From the NCBI RefSeq assembly GCF_000725345.1, contig NZ_CP008852.1, positions 4,394,001 to 4,458,000 on the forward strand: DNA of 64,000 nt, written 5' to 3'. A program made the translations under genes and the position numbers. Origin of the DNA: Pelosinus sp. UFO1. Its GTDB lineage: Bacteria; Bacillota; Negativicutes; DSM-13327. Shown in pieces: positions 8,183 through 17,159 of the stretch; the stretch's first letter is position 1, and each line of letters starts with the position of its first letter. The notes beneath the pieces were generated by a model. The model was not told the origin of the DNA. It saw nothing but the letters and a program-made list of their open reading frames with translations, and made no database searches.

Positions 8183-9028
8183 TTACTCACAACTACTTTC
8201 CAAGTAATCCTCCAAAGCGTCCTGCCAAGGCCTCATTCGATTTATGCCTCGAAGTTTTAGAAGCCGATTTTCCATTACAGAATACATCGGACGTTTAGCC
8301 TTCACTGGATATTCTGCTGTAGTTAAGGATTTAATTGTAGTCTTACGGCTTGCAACTCTCATAATTTCTTTGGCAAACTCACACCAACTACAACTCCCCT
8401 CATTAGAAGCATGGTAGATACCATAGAACTCAGTATACATTAGTTTCTCAATAACCGAGCATAAATCTTTGGTATAAGTGGGTGTACCGTATTGATCTCC
8501 CACCACCGCTATTTCACTTTTCTCCTTAGATAATCGCAGCATAGTACGCACAAAATTATTTCCATCGCCATATAACCATGATGTACGCAATATAAAATAT
8601 TTGCCGCCAACTTGTTCAATTAATTTTTCACCACATGATTTGCTTCTGCCATAAACTGACAGTGGATTGTGGGTATCAAATTCTTCATAAGGTCTATCTT
8701 TCGTTCCGTCAAAGACATAATCTGTGCTAATATGTATAAATTTACTATCATACTTTTTGCAGATTAGCGCTAGATTTTCAGCACCCGTTGCATTTACTTT
8801 GAATGCATTATCAATATCTTCTTCTGCTTTTTCTACATTGGTATAAGCTGCCGCATTGATTACAACGTCTGGTTTTACTTTGGCAATTGCACAACTAACA
8901 GCATCAATGTTAGTAATATTTAATGAATCTGAATCATATAAAAACAGTTCATATTTTTCTTGAAATTGACGCTTGCATTCTCTGCCAAGTTGACCATTTG
9001 CGCCTACTATAAGGATCTTCATCATCAC
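8183..9028 (-). CDS. rfbD: dTDP-4-dehydrorhamnose reductase
   Basis: Final step to dTDP-L-rhamnose: NADPH-dependent reduction at C4. SDR with ILIVGANGQLGRE, STDYVFDG, YGRSKSCGE (YxxxK) and RTSWLYG; 281 aa. The frame opens with GTG-ATG-ATG-AAG. The second or third codon (ATG 9025 or 9022) is the likelier start, given AGGATG upstream. First of the four rhamnose genes in transcription order. Confidence 0.95.
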   Translation of the reverse strand: MMMKILIVGANGQLGRECKRQFQEKYELFLYDSDSLNITNIDAVSCAIAKVKPDVVINAAAYTNVEKAEEDIDNAFKVNATGAENLALICKKYDSKFIHISTDYVFDGTKDRPYEEFDTHNPLSVYGRSKSCGEKLIEQVGGKYFILRTSWLYGDGNNFVRTMLRLSKEKSEIAVVGDQYGTPTYTKDLCSVIEKLMYTEFYGIYHASNEGSCSWCEFAKEIMRVASRKTTIKSLTTAEYPVKAKRPMYSVMENRLLKLRGINRMRPWQDALEDYLESSCE

Positions 9029-9149
9029 TCATCCTATCCAAGTATATTTTATAGAAAACCGTGAATTCCACGGGGATCAAAATTCAACTTGTTTCACTGC
9101 CTCGCAGGTACCCCATGACTATCTGCTCTTTCTATGAAAAATCTCTCAC

Positions 9150-10073
9150 TCAAGTACCTCTTATCCAACAATTTATAAAGCGAACTTTACATATGAGTTT
9201 ATATGAGTTCTTTGCTATCCAATCAGCTAATTTGGCAATACGATAAGTTAAATGATATCTTGTTGCTGAATGTAGCGTCATTGTCATTTCTGCCCATAGT
9301 CTCATATATTGTACTGCATTAAGACCTTCCATGTTTTTCTTCATCGTTATTAGCATGGAATTTTTGTATTTTTCTGATTTGTTACTCGTGCCTATACTCG
9401 TGTTTGTACTATGTATTCGATAACATGCCACCGTAGCGTCCAGAAAACCGAGCAAATTACTTTTTGACAATCGCAAATAAAAGTCCCAATCCTCAACGAT
9501 TAATCTTTCGTCATAATATCCAACTTCTTCATATACTTTTCTACGGGCCAAAAATACAGGACCAGGAACACACCACCGAAAAATCAATTCATATTTTAGG
9601 AGATATTGATCTTTTAGGTACTTCTTTCTCCCTTTATGGTATTCACTTACTCCACTTTGTGAAAGTACGTTTCCTTGTTGATCAACAACCAGGCAATCTG
9701 CGAAAACAGCTAATAGATCTGTATGCTTTAGTAAGTAATCAACTCTCTTACTAATTCCGTCTGGAAGTAAATAATCATCACTAGCAACGAGAGTAATAAA
9801 CTCTCCACATGCCTCTTTAATCATCTCATTTAGCGTTTTCGTTACCCCTTTATTCTGACAAGTTTTAAAAAATATCCGTCCTGGAAAATTAGCTTCATTC
9901 TTATTTATCCAAGCATTAACAATGCTAATTGAATTATCGGAAGACCCATCATCGAAAATGATTATTTCTTTATTAGGGTAGTCATCATGTATAATGCTGT
10001 TTAAGCATTCCTCAATATATCTTTCGTGGTTATATGCAGGAACAAGTACACTAACAAGTGGTAATTTACACAA
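9150..10073 (-). CDS. Glycosyltransferase family 2
   Basis: Cytoplasmic GT-A glycosyltransferase, 307 aa. N-terminal VSVLVPAYNHERYIEECLNSI, then a nucleotide-binding IIFDDGSSDNS and a putative DxD region near ASDDYLLPDG. No membrane segments, so it probably adds one sugar to a lipid-linked repeat unit. TTG start at 10073 with GAGAGAGG about 8 nt upstream; no ATG is better placed. Acceptor and donor cannot be read from sequence. Confidence 0.88.
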   Translation of the reverse strand: MCKLPLVSVLVPAYNHERYIEECLNSIIHDDYPNKEIIIFDDGSSDNSISIVNAWINKNEANFPGRIFFKTCQNKGVTKTLNEMIKEACGEFITLVASDDYLLPDGISKRVDYLLKHTDLLAVFADCLVVDQQGNVLSQSGVSEYHKGRKKYLKDQYLLKYELIFRWCVPGPVFLARRKVYEEVGYYDERLIVEDWDFYLRLSKSNLLGFLDATVACYRIHSTNTSIGTSNKSEKYKNSMLITMKKNMEGLNAVQYMRLWAEMTMTLHSATRYHLTYRIAKLADWIAKNSYKLICKVRFINCWIRGT

Positions 10074-10100
10074 ATAAAACGCCTCTCTCCCCTAGCTTCC

Positions 10101-11195
10101 TTAAAAACATTTGAGCTTTTCAATTGCATACATGACCTGCTCATTTGTCAGGTGTGGTCCCATAGGGAGGCTCAAAACTTCATGAGCTAAGACTTCACTA
10201 ATAGGGAAATCCCCTACCTGCCAATTGTATTCTTTATAGGCTCCAGAAAGATGCGGAGGAATCGGATAATGAATTAAAGTATTGATACCTTTATCAGCGA
10301 GTTCTCTCTGTAAATAATCACGTTGCTTACTTCGGATAACAAACAGATGCCATACTGGTTCTGCCCAATCAGGAACCGTAGGTAAAATTAATTCCGTATT
10401 AGCTAACTCAGCCAAATATTTTTTTGCTATCTGTACCCTACGACCATTCCATTCATTAATATGTCTCAATTTCACTCTCAGCAGCGCCGCCTGCAACTCG
10501 TCAAGGCGTGAATTAAATCCAATTTCTTCATTTTGATATTTTACTTTTGACCCATAATTACGTAGGATTCTCACTTTATCTGCCAGATCGTCGTCATTTG
10601 TGGTAACTGCTCCACCATCTCCTAATGCCCCAAGATTTTTCCCTGGATAAAAACTAAATCCTGCAGCATCACCTAAGCCACCAACTTGTTTTCCATGGCA
10701 TCTAGCACCATGGGCCTGAGCTGCATCTTCTAAAACTTTTAGACCATACTTTTTCGCAATCATATTAATTGTCTGCATATCCGCAGCTTGTCCATATAAA
10801 TGAACCGCAATAATTGCTTTTGTATTCTTGTTTATCGCTGCTTCTATTTTGTGAGGATCAATATTGTAGGTATGCTCATTAGGCTCTACTGGCACAGGTC
10901 TTGCCCCTGTATACGTAACTGCAAGCCATGTGGCAATATAAGTATTAGCAGGTACAATGACTTCGTCTCCAGCACCAATTCCCCATGCCTTTAAAGCTAA
11001 GTGTAACGCATCCAAGCCATTACCAACACCAATGCAGTTTTTAACCCCACAATAGTCGGCAAATTCTTGCTCGAAAGCTTCAAGCTCATTCCCCATAATA
11101 TACCAGCCTGATGTCATTACTCTTTGGTATGCTTTATCTAACTCTGTTTTCAGTTCCAAATAAGGTGCTTTTAGATCAAGAAATGGTACATTCAT
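10101..11195 (-). CDS. dTDP-3-keto-6-deoxyhexose 3-aminotransferase (FdtB/QdtB type)
   Basis: PLP-dependent DegT/DnrJ/EryC1 sugar aminotransferase, 364 aa. Features: [27 protein letters not shown], and [17 protein letters not shown] with the PLP-binding Lys. The immediately preceding gene is an FdtA-type 3,4-ketoisomerase with its stop abutting this ATG, so the substrate is most likely dTDP-3-keto-6-deoxyhexose and the product a dTDP-3-amino-3,6-dideoxyhexose (Fuc3N or Qui3N; stereochemistry unresolved). Strong AGGAGG ribosome binding site. Confidence 0.88.
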   Translation of the reverse strand: MNVPFLDLKAPYLELKTELDKAYQRVMTSGWYIMGNELEAFEQEFADYCGVKNCIGVGNGLDALHLALKAWGIGAGDEVIVPANTYIATWLAVTYTGARPVPVEPNEHTYNIDPHKIEAAINKNTKAIIAVHLYGQAADMQTINMIAKKYGLKVLEDAAQAHGARCHGKQVGGLGDAAGFSFYPGKNLGALGDGGAVTTNDDDLADKVRILRNYGSKVKYQNEEIGFNSRLDELQAALLRVKLRHINEWNGRRVQIAKKYLAELANTELILPTVPDWAEPVWHLFVIRSKQRDYLQRELADKGINTLIHYPIPPHLSGAYKEYNWQVGDFPISEVLAHEVLSLPMGPHLTNEQVMYAIEKLKCF

Positions 11196-11609
11196 TTATT
11201 TGTTCCTCCTAACTGCCAATAAGAAGTCATCATAGATTCGATAATAATCATCTTCAGTATAATACTCAGACGCCAGTACCATACATACCGCCCCTGAAGA
11301 AAAGTTGACTAATTCTCTCCATATCATTTTTGGTAAGTATAATCCCTGATAACTACGATTCAGGGTAATTGTCTTTTTCTCTCGTCCATCATCTAACAAC
11401 ACATCAAAACTACCTGACATAGCAATAATTAATTGTTGCAAATCTTTATGTGCATGTCCACCTCTAGTTTCCCCGCCAGGAACATCATAAAGATAATATA
11501 CCCGTTTTATATCAAAGGGAATATGCCTATTGCCCTCAATAAAGCTGAGATTACCACGCGGATCGGAAATTTTCGGTAATTCAATAATACGACAATCTTT
11601 TATTCCCAT
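11196..11609 (-). CDS. dTDP-4-keto-6-deoxyglucose 3,4-ketoisomerase (FdtA/QdtA family)
   Basis: Cupin enzyme that moves the keto group from C4 to C3 of dTDP-4-keto-6-deoxyglucose. 137 aa with SDPRGNLSFIEG, VYYLYDVPGGETRGGHAHKDLQQ (catalytic His pair) and SEYYTEDDYYRIYDDF, all characteristic of the FdtA/QdtA family. Upstream supply is RfbA/RfbB; the next gene is the matching aminotransferase. FdtA and QdtA differ in C4 configuration of the product and I cannot decide between them. A truncated second copy lies at 23483-23549. Confidence 0.9.
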   Translation of the reverse strand: MGIKDCRIIELPKISDPRGNLSFIEGNRHIPFDIKRVYYLYDVPGGETRGGHAHKDLQQLIIAMSGSFDVLLDDGREKKTITLNRSYQGLYLPKMIWRELVNFSSGAVCMVLASEYYTEDDYYRIYDDFLLAVRRNK

Positions 11610-11625
11610 AGTAGCACCTCAACAA

Positions 11626-12630
11626 TCACATAGTTTTAGATAAATCAACTAAACATCCTGCCCACGATAGCCCTACACCAAAACCTACCGTCATAACACA
11701 ATCTAGTTTTTGAAATTCGCCTCGTTCTAACAATTGTACAATCGCCAATGGAATGGAGCAAGATACAGTATTACCACAATTTTCAGGACAATTCCAAAAA
11801 GGCAATCCTTGTAGTTCACATTTTTGTTGCAAAAAATCTAGCATAAATTTATTTGCTTGGTGAAATACATAATAATCAACCTCATCTTTTTCTAATCCAC
11901 CTTGCTTGAGTATTGCATCCACAGTACTTGGCACTACTTCTAAAGCAAATTTACTTACTTCGCTGCCATTCATATATAAATTATAGTTTGTACGTTTATT
12001 TCCGCTATCATCGACTTGCTCAACTTGTTCAGTAACAATTGACGGATTTCGCATACCACCTGCTGGTACGATTAAATTTTCAGCCCCGCTGCCATCTGTG
12101 CCAAATACAAAAGAGTGAATTCCATCTTTTTCTGTCTGTTCAGCATTAATTAATGTAGCAGATGCACCGTCGCCAAACAATGGTTTGACAGTCTCATCTT
12201 CTGAATGAATGTGTTTACTGTAAGTTTCAGCTGTTAGCAATAATACTTGCCTAGCCTGTCCTGTTTCTATTAATCCCTTAACTATTGACAAGCCATAAAT
12301 GTATCCAGAACAGCCTAAATTAAAATCAAAGGCTCCACATTTTTTCGACAACCCTAACCGTTCTTGCAAAATGCATGCAGTAGTAGGTAACAAATAATCC
12401 GGTGACTGAGTACATAAAATAATAAAATCGATGCTATCACGTGAAATATTATATTGTGCAAATAACTTCTCGGCAGCGTTAAACGCTAAGTCTGATGCAC
12501 ACTCATTCTCGCCTACAATATGTCGCTCGTAAATACCCGTCTTTTTCGTAAGTCGTTTTGATTTATCATTTTGTTCTATTTTCTCAGGTAAATAACTGGC
12601 AATTGCTTTTATATACGCTTTTAAACTCAT
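11626..12630 (-). CDS. 3-oxoacyl-ACP synthase III-like enzyme (KAS III)
   Basis: Thiolase-fold condensing enzyme, 334 aa, with the intact KAS III triad: Cys107 in NLGCSGYIYG, His257 in VFHQANKFM and Asn287 in NCGNTVS. It forms a 3-ketoacyl-ACP from an acyl-CoA starter and malonyl-ACP. It is unlikely to be the housekeeping FabH because it lies in a sugar cluster with a dedicated ACP and SDR reductase (12658-13618). I infer that the trio builds a short 3-hydroxyacyl group for the amino sugar. Comparable KAS III/ACP/reductase genes occur in pseudomonad viosamine (flagellin glycan) islands. Confidence 0.85.
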   Translation of the reverse strand: MSLKAYIKAIASYLPEKIEQNDKSKRLTKKTGIYERHIVGENECASDLAFNAAEKLFAQYNISRDSIDFIILCTQSPDYLLPTTACILQERLGLSKKCGAFDFNLGCSGYIYGLSIVKGLIETGQARQVLLLTAETYSKHIHSEDETVKPLFGDGASATLINAEQTEKDGIHSFVFGTDGSGAENLIVPAGGMRNPSIVTEQVEQVDDSGNKRTNYNLYMNGSEVSKFALEVVPSTVDAILKQGGLEKDEVDYYVFHQANKFMLDFLQQKCELQGLPFWNCPENCGNTVSCSIPLAIVQLLERGEFQKLDCVMTVGFGVGLSWAGCLVDLSKTM

Positions 12631-12657
12631 TACTTCACACCATACCTCTTAAAGATT

Positions 12658-13395
12658 TCAGGCTAAATATCCGCCATCCACTACAAAATCAGCGCCAGTA
12701 ATCCATCGTGCACGATTACTCAATAAAAATAATACCATACCAGATACGTCTTCAGGGGTGCCAATTCCCAATAAATGTTCATTCACTATTGTATCATTTG
12801 TTAACGTATCCTTAGTCATATCCGTATTTACCCATCCTGGACTAACCACATTAAGCCTATGTCCACGATCAGCGAGTTCCTTCGCAACTGAACGTACGCC
12901 AGCATGAATAGCAGCTTTAGTTGCACTATATGCACTTAAGCCCTTTTGACCTCTAGATGCGCTCACAGAAGAAAACTGTACATGCGAGGTTGAGTCCATA
13001 GAGTATTTCTTTTTCGTTATTAATTTCAATAAGTTTATTCCTGCCCAAAAGCTGATATCCATCACCTTTTTAGCCTGTACCTCATCAAATGCCCGTAAGG
13101 GCGTAAATGTTAAAATACCAGCAGCATGGACACTACCATTTAGTTTACCTTTTTCTTGTACAAAAGTACTAACAACTTGCTCGATAGCACTATAGTCAGT
13201 AACATCCGCACTAGCTATAGTAATATGCTTTGGGAATTCAGCTTGTAGCTGTTCAAGTTCAGGTAAGCGCCTAGCAATAGCAAGGACATCTGCTCCTGCT
13301 AACGCTAGCTCTTTCGCAATCTGCCTTCCCATGCCAGAAGACGCCCCAGTAACTACGAATCGTTTACCAGTAAAATTAAACGTAACTTCCACCAT
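12658..13395 (-). CDS. SDR reductase, FabG-like
   Basis: Classical short-chain dehydrogenase: TGASSGMGRQIAKEL (cofactor binding), SSVSASRG and YSATKAAIHAG (Ser-Tyr-Lys catalysis), ADFVVDGGYLA C-terminus. Probably reduces a 3-ketoacyl-ACP to the 3-hydroxyacyl-ACP. The frame opens at TTG 13410, but AGGAG sits 4 nt before ATG 13395, which also removes an overlap with the ACP gene. About 245 aa. Lies between the ACP and KAS III genes in the same direction. Confidence 0.85.
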   Translation of the reverse strand: MVEVTFNFTGKRFVVTGASSGMGRQIAKELALAGADVLAIARRLPELEQLQAEFPKHITIASADVTDYSAIEQVVSTFVQEKGKLNGSVHAAGILTFTPLRAFDEVQAKKVMDISFWAGINLLKLITKKKYSMDSTSHVQFSSVSASRGQKGLSAYSATKAAIHAGVRSVAKELADRGHRLNVVSPGWVNTDMTKDTLTNDTIVNEHLLGIGTPEDVSGMVLFLLSNRARWITGADFVVDGGYLA

Positions 13396-13402
13396 TATTC
13401 TC

Positions 13403-13618
13403 CTATTCAACAGCTACTAGATTATATAGATCTTTTACTGTTTGTGCTTTTTTGATATCTGACGCAACTAATTTTTTCCCATATTCAATATCTGCCATAG
13501 CAGCAAAACTCACAACGCTTAATGAATCCCATTCTTCAATAGTTTTTAATACAGTATCCATAGTAAATTGAGCCTCTGTATCCAATACCTCAGCCAAGAC
13601 TTCTAAAAATTTATCCAT
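13403..13618 (-). CDS. Dedicated acyl carrier protein
   Basis: 71 aa ACP with the 4'-phosphopantetheine attachment site in EWDSLSVV (Ser32). It is shorter and more divergent than a housekeeping AcpP and has a GGAGG ribosome binding site. It is followed directly by the SDR and KAS III genes, so it probably carries the growing 3-oxo/3-hydroxyacyl chain and delivers it to the hexapeptide acyltransferase at 13661-14353. Confidence 0.88.
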   Translation of the reverse strand: MDKFLEVLAEVLDTEAQFTMDTVLKTIEEWDSLSVVSFAAMADIEYGKKLVASDIKKAQTVKDLYNLVAVE

Positions 13619-13660
13619 ATTTACAAACCTCCATTTTAAAATCTATAGCGATGTTTCTAG

Positions 13661-14353
13661 TTATCCACGGGCTAAATACTTAGGAACTTTACGCATAATT
13701 TTCGCAGGGTTTCCTGCACACATAACACCTGGTGGTATATCCATATTTACAACACTGCCCGCAGCCACAATACTGCCTTTCCCTATTGTTACATCAGGCA
13801 AAATAATCGCCCCTACACCAATTGACACGTAATCTTCAATGGTTGGCCCACGATATTCTTCACTAAAACCAAATTTACCAAAAAAGCTATCATTTGCCGT
13901 AAGTACGCCAGCACTTATAAATACATGGGAACCAATTTTAGTTCTACCAGTGATATGTGAATTATCCATGATACGAGTATGATTGCCAATAGTAGTTTCT
14001 GAATTAACAGTAACATTGCGACTAATCAAAACTTTATCTCCTATTTGAACATCGGTAAAAATGGATGAATTATCACCAATCAAACAATCCTTGCCAATAC
14101 TGACATTCGTATACACAATGACGTTTGCACATAGTGTAGTCTCTTTCTCAATTACTGTTGGAGCAATATTCGGAAGTTGTTTGACCATAGTAGCTGTTGC
14201 AGTGGGAATACGGCCCACTACCGAGTGTTCACCAACAAGCACGTTATTACCTAATTCAACATTTTGATAAACAATAGCATAGTCTCGAATTTCAAGATTT
14301 TCTCCTAATTTATCCGAATATATACGGGCTGTTTCAGCAATCATTATTTTCAC
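13661..14353 (-). CDS. Left-handed beta-helix N-acyltransferase
   Basis: 230 aa of hexapeptide repeats (IGKDCLIGDNSSIF, IGDKVLISRN, IGVGAIILPDVTIGKGSIVAAGSVV) ending CAGNPAKIMRKVP, typical of sugar N/O-acyltransferases. By position it is the acyltransferase of the 3-amino sugar pathway (FdtC/QdtC role). The next gene is an ACP, so it may use an acyl-ACP rather than acetyl-CoA. GTG 14353 has AGGAG 4 nt upstream; ATG 14344 is an alternative. Confidence 0.8.
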   Translation of the reverse strand: MKIMIAETARIYSDKLGENLEIRDYAIVYQNVELGNNVLVGEHSVVGRIPTATATMVKQLPNIAPTVIEKETTLCANVIVYTNVSIGKDCLIGDNSSIFTDVQIGDKVLISRNVTVNSETTIGNHTRIMDNSHITGRTKIGSHVFISAGVLTANDSFFGKFGFSEEYRGPTIEDYVSIGVGAIILPDVTIGKGSIVAAGSVVNMDIPPGVMCAGNPAKIMRKVPKYLARG

Positions 14354-14552
14354 AATACTCCTAACCTATTTTATTATTCAATAATATACTCATAACAGTG
14401 TTTCTATGTAGAACGTATTGGTTGCCCTACCAACCAGATTTTTCAATTATTTGCTTTGTGTAACAAATACTCCCTATAGCCATTATTTTAAAACAATTCG
14501 CTAATTTCAACAGTTTTTCAGTATCAATTAATCGCTCTAAAAATCAAACTAT

Positions 14553-16127
14553 TTATAACTTTTGAACACGTAATACAAGAATATCTTTAATAGTATTATA
14601 ATATTTCGGTGAATCTAACATCTCATAGTACATAAGTTGAAACATATTTCTAGTTGATAGTTTAAAGTTACCTTCCTCTATATTAATTAAGTATTGAGGG
14701 GGTTCAGTCTGATAGTCACCTAATAGATATAGAGGGCGATGCCGATGTTCCCCTCTAGCTACCACATCACCTGCATAATACGCCTCGAAGTTACTTCCAA
14801 AACGCTTTTCATCACCAAATGCTTCTTTGAAAAAACCTGTATATTCGTATAACCAATATTCTCTGCTAAATGCATTTAATTGAACTAAATTATCTTTAAA
14901 TAGAAATGTAGTATTATTTATAATAATATTATTATTTTTTATATTATCAATTAATGAAACCTGTTTATACCAATCTTTTTGAAAAGAAATATAAGTGGCG
15001 ATATTTATCGAAATGCACAGAATAATGAGAACAGAATATATTATACTTTTGATCTTAGATTTGTAATTAATCAAAGGATTATGATTAGTTAGCCACTGTA
15101 CCCCATATACAATTATTATACTAATTCCTAAAGGCAGCAATAATTGATTTCTACTATCTAAGAAATTCCAATCAATGGGATTTCCTACTGCTAAGTATGG
15201 GAACGCAGCTAGATAAAAACAAAAAAAGCCAAATACTAATGGTTTTTTACATAAAATGTATTTTGAGTTACTTCTCTTACTAAGAATACCATATACTAAA
15301 AGGATTGATAACGTTAGCAGAATAATTGTTGTAGGCGATGAAATATATATATTAATTGCTTTATCAATAATTCTAATAACAGAATGATAAAATACATTTA
15401 TAGCTTTTATAGGTGATGTTAAAACACGACTAATTATTATACTATTATATCCTGCATAAAGACCATGAGCAGGGAAAACATAAATCTTTATAATATAAAA
15501 TACTAAAGGATTAAGTAAGAAATCTAGATATTTATAACTTAGTTTTAAGCATATTTTATAATTAATAATATCAGGCTTTTCAATATATATAATATATAGA
15601 ATTGCTAATGCGTAAAATACTAAAAAAGAATTCGTCGTAAAGCTAATAAAAAATAGAAGTAAAGACAATATTCTCAAAGACAATTTTCTGGTTTTTAAAT
15701 ATCTTGATAAAATCCACAAGCCACAAAAAAACAAGCAATAGGCAACAGCATATTGCGATACGCACATTGCGATTCTTAAACTATTGCACGGAAAAATGGC
15801 AAAAAATATAACTATGAGTAGTCTTTGCTGTGGATCGATTTCTTTAATTGTCTTTAAGATTATATATAAAAATAATGCCGCCAATAAAAACGAGAAAAAT
15901 ACAATATATCGAACGATTAACATATTATCAAAAGAAAAAAGGTAACTTTGGAAGTACGCTAACCATGGGGCCCCTAATTGAGAAATTGCATCAAATCTCA
16001 ATTGCGTATCCATCTTATACCAAGGCCAATCATCCCAATATAACCCATGGTTAAAAAGCATTAGTCCATGAGTAATTGTATAAATGATAATAATAATACA
16101 GATATTTTTCATATCTTTTTGTAACAT
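14553..16127 (-). CDS. Large polytopic membrane protein, possible GtrC-type glycosyltransferase
   Basis: 524 aa with roughly ten to twelve membrane segments and a periplasmic-type C-terminal domain. Near the N-terminus an acidic WDDWPWYKMD follows the first membrane segment, a layout seen in GT-C enzymes that use polyprenyl-phosphate sugars. The next gene upstream is a GtrB-like transferase and a GtrA-like flippase is 3.7 kb upstream, so I infer the serotype-specific transferase of a Gtr system. A Wzy-type polymerase is the main alternative. Very AT-rich with many ATA and TTA codons, suggesting foreign origin. Confidence 0.6.
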   Translation of the reverse strand: MLQKDMKNICIIIIIYTITHGLMLFNHGLYWDDWPWYKMDTQLRFDAISQLGAPWLAYFQSYLFSFDNMLIVRYIVFFSFLLAALFLYIILKTIKEIDPQQRLLIVIFFAIFPCNSLRIAMCVSQYAVAYCLFFCGLWILSRYLKTRKLSLRILSLLLFFISFTTNSFLVFYALAILYIIYIEKPDIINYKICLKLSYKYLDFLLNPLVFYIIKIYVFPAHGLYAGYNSIIISRVLTSPIKAINVFYHSVIRIIDKAINIYISSPTTIILLTLSILLVYGILSKRSNSKYILCKKPLVFGFFCFYLAAFPYLAVGNPIDWNFLDSRNQLLLPLGISIIIVYGVQWLTNHNPLINYKSKIKSIIYSVLIILCISINIATYISFQKDWYKQVSLIDNIKNNNIIINNTTFLFKDNLVQLNAFSREYWLYEYTGFFKEAFGDEKRFGSNFEAYYAGDVVARGEHRHRPLYLLGDYQTEPPQYLINIEEGNFKLSTRNMFQLMYYEMLDSPKYYNTIKDILVLRVQKL

Positions 16128-16196
16128 CTTAATTATCTTCTCCCCTCCCTAGCAACTCTCATTTCCTTCGTTTTTCTTGGTATAGCAGAATATCAT

Positions 16197-17159
16197 TTAG
16201 TTCAACTTACTATCATGTTTATCATCCGTAAAATTTATCCTATCTTCTTCAACTACTAATGGGCGTTTCATGATCCGTACATTCATTGTTAATATATACT
16301 CACTAAGTAAACCAATAAAAAATAATTGAACTGAACCAATGAAAAATATGCCTATAAGGATTGGTGCTGTTCCCAAAGAAAATGTATCCCAATAGATAAG
16401 CTTCATAATTAAATACATAATGGCTATTAGCATGTTGATTAATGCAAATATAAAACCAATAATAGTTGCAATTCGTAAACCTATTTTAGTATAGGAAGTA
16501 AAACTGAGCATAGCAGCATCATAGAGTTTATACCAATTATTGCTTGTCTTCCCAGCTCGCCTTTTGGCCTGCTCATAGGGAATATCCTTACGTTTAGCAC
16601 CAAATTCTGCTATAATTCCCCGAAGAAAAGGGGTTGGATCATTTAGCTCCCTGAGAACTTGAATAAAACTATTATCATACAGTCCAAACCCAGTAAAGTG
16701 TTCTATCTGTTCTATATCAGACATCTTTTTAATCGTCTTATAGTAACAAGAGCGCAGAAAATACATAAGTCCATTTTCTTTACTTGCTGTCTTGATACCA
16801 CAAACGATTTTGTACCCCTTCTCCCATTCATGAACAAATTTCGGAATCATTTCCACTGGATCTTGAAAATCTGCACAAATTAAAATAGTACAATCACCAT
16901 TCGTTTGACAAAGTCCATAGAACGGAGAATTAAATTGTCCAAAGTTTTTAGCATTAAAAATGGCTTTAATATTGCTATTTTGGTTGCATAAATTTCTAAT
17001 AAGTGCCCTAGTATTGTCATGGGAACAATTATCAATAAAAATAATTTCATATTTATAGGCCGGCAACATTTTATTGAATTGTTCTATAATCGCTTCACTT
17101 AAAGGTACAACATTATCCTGTTCATTGTATGTAGGAATTAATATACTAATAGTTTTCAT
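16197..17159 (-). CDS. GtrB/DPM-like polyprenyl-phosphate glycosyltransferase
   Basis: 320 aa GT2 enzyme: ISILIPTYNEQDNVVPLSEAI, FIDNCSHDNT, ICADFQDP (DxD-like), then two C-terminal membrane segments (about 235-262 and 272-295). This matches GtrB/ArnC-type enzymes that load a sugar onto undecaprenyl phosphate at the cytoplasmic face. The neighbouring CDP-dideoxyhexose and TPP-enzyme genes suggest an unusual sugar as donor, which is inference. AAGGG precedes the ATG. Confidence 0.88.
   Translation of the reverse strand: MKTISILIPTYNEQDNVVPLSEAIIEQFNKMLPAYKYEIIFIDNCSHDNTRALIRNLCNQNSNIKAIFNAKNFGQFNSPFYGLCQTNGDCTILICADFQDPVEMIPKFVHEWEKGYKIVCGIKTASKENGLMYFLRSCYYKTIKKMSDIEQIEHFTGFGLYDNSFIQVLRELNDPTPFLRGIIAEFGAKRKDIPYEQAKRRAGKTSNNWYKLYDAAMLSFTSYTKIGLRIATIIGFIFALINMLIAIMYLIMKLIYWDTFSLGTAPILIGIFFIGSVQLFFIGLLSEYILTMNVRIMKRPLVVEEDRINFTDDKHDSKLN

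Noticed and set aside
11626-13618. Housekeeping fatty-acid genes fabH, fabG and acpP
   Set aside because: The ACP is divergent, the set lacks fabD and fabF, and it is placed between sugar N-acyltransferase and FdtA-type genes.
14553-16127. Wzy O-antigen polymerase
   Set aside because: Not excluded, but the acidic motif after the first membrane segment, the large C-terminal soluble part and the GtrB/GtrA neighbours favour a Gtr-type transferase. No Wzx flippase was seen in the window either.
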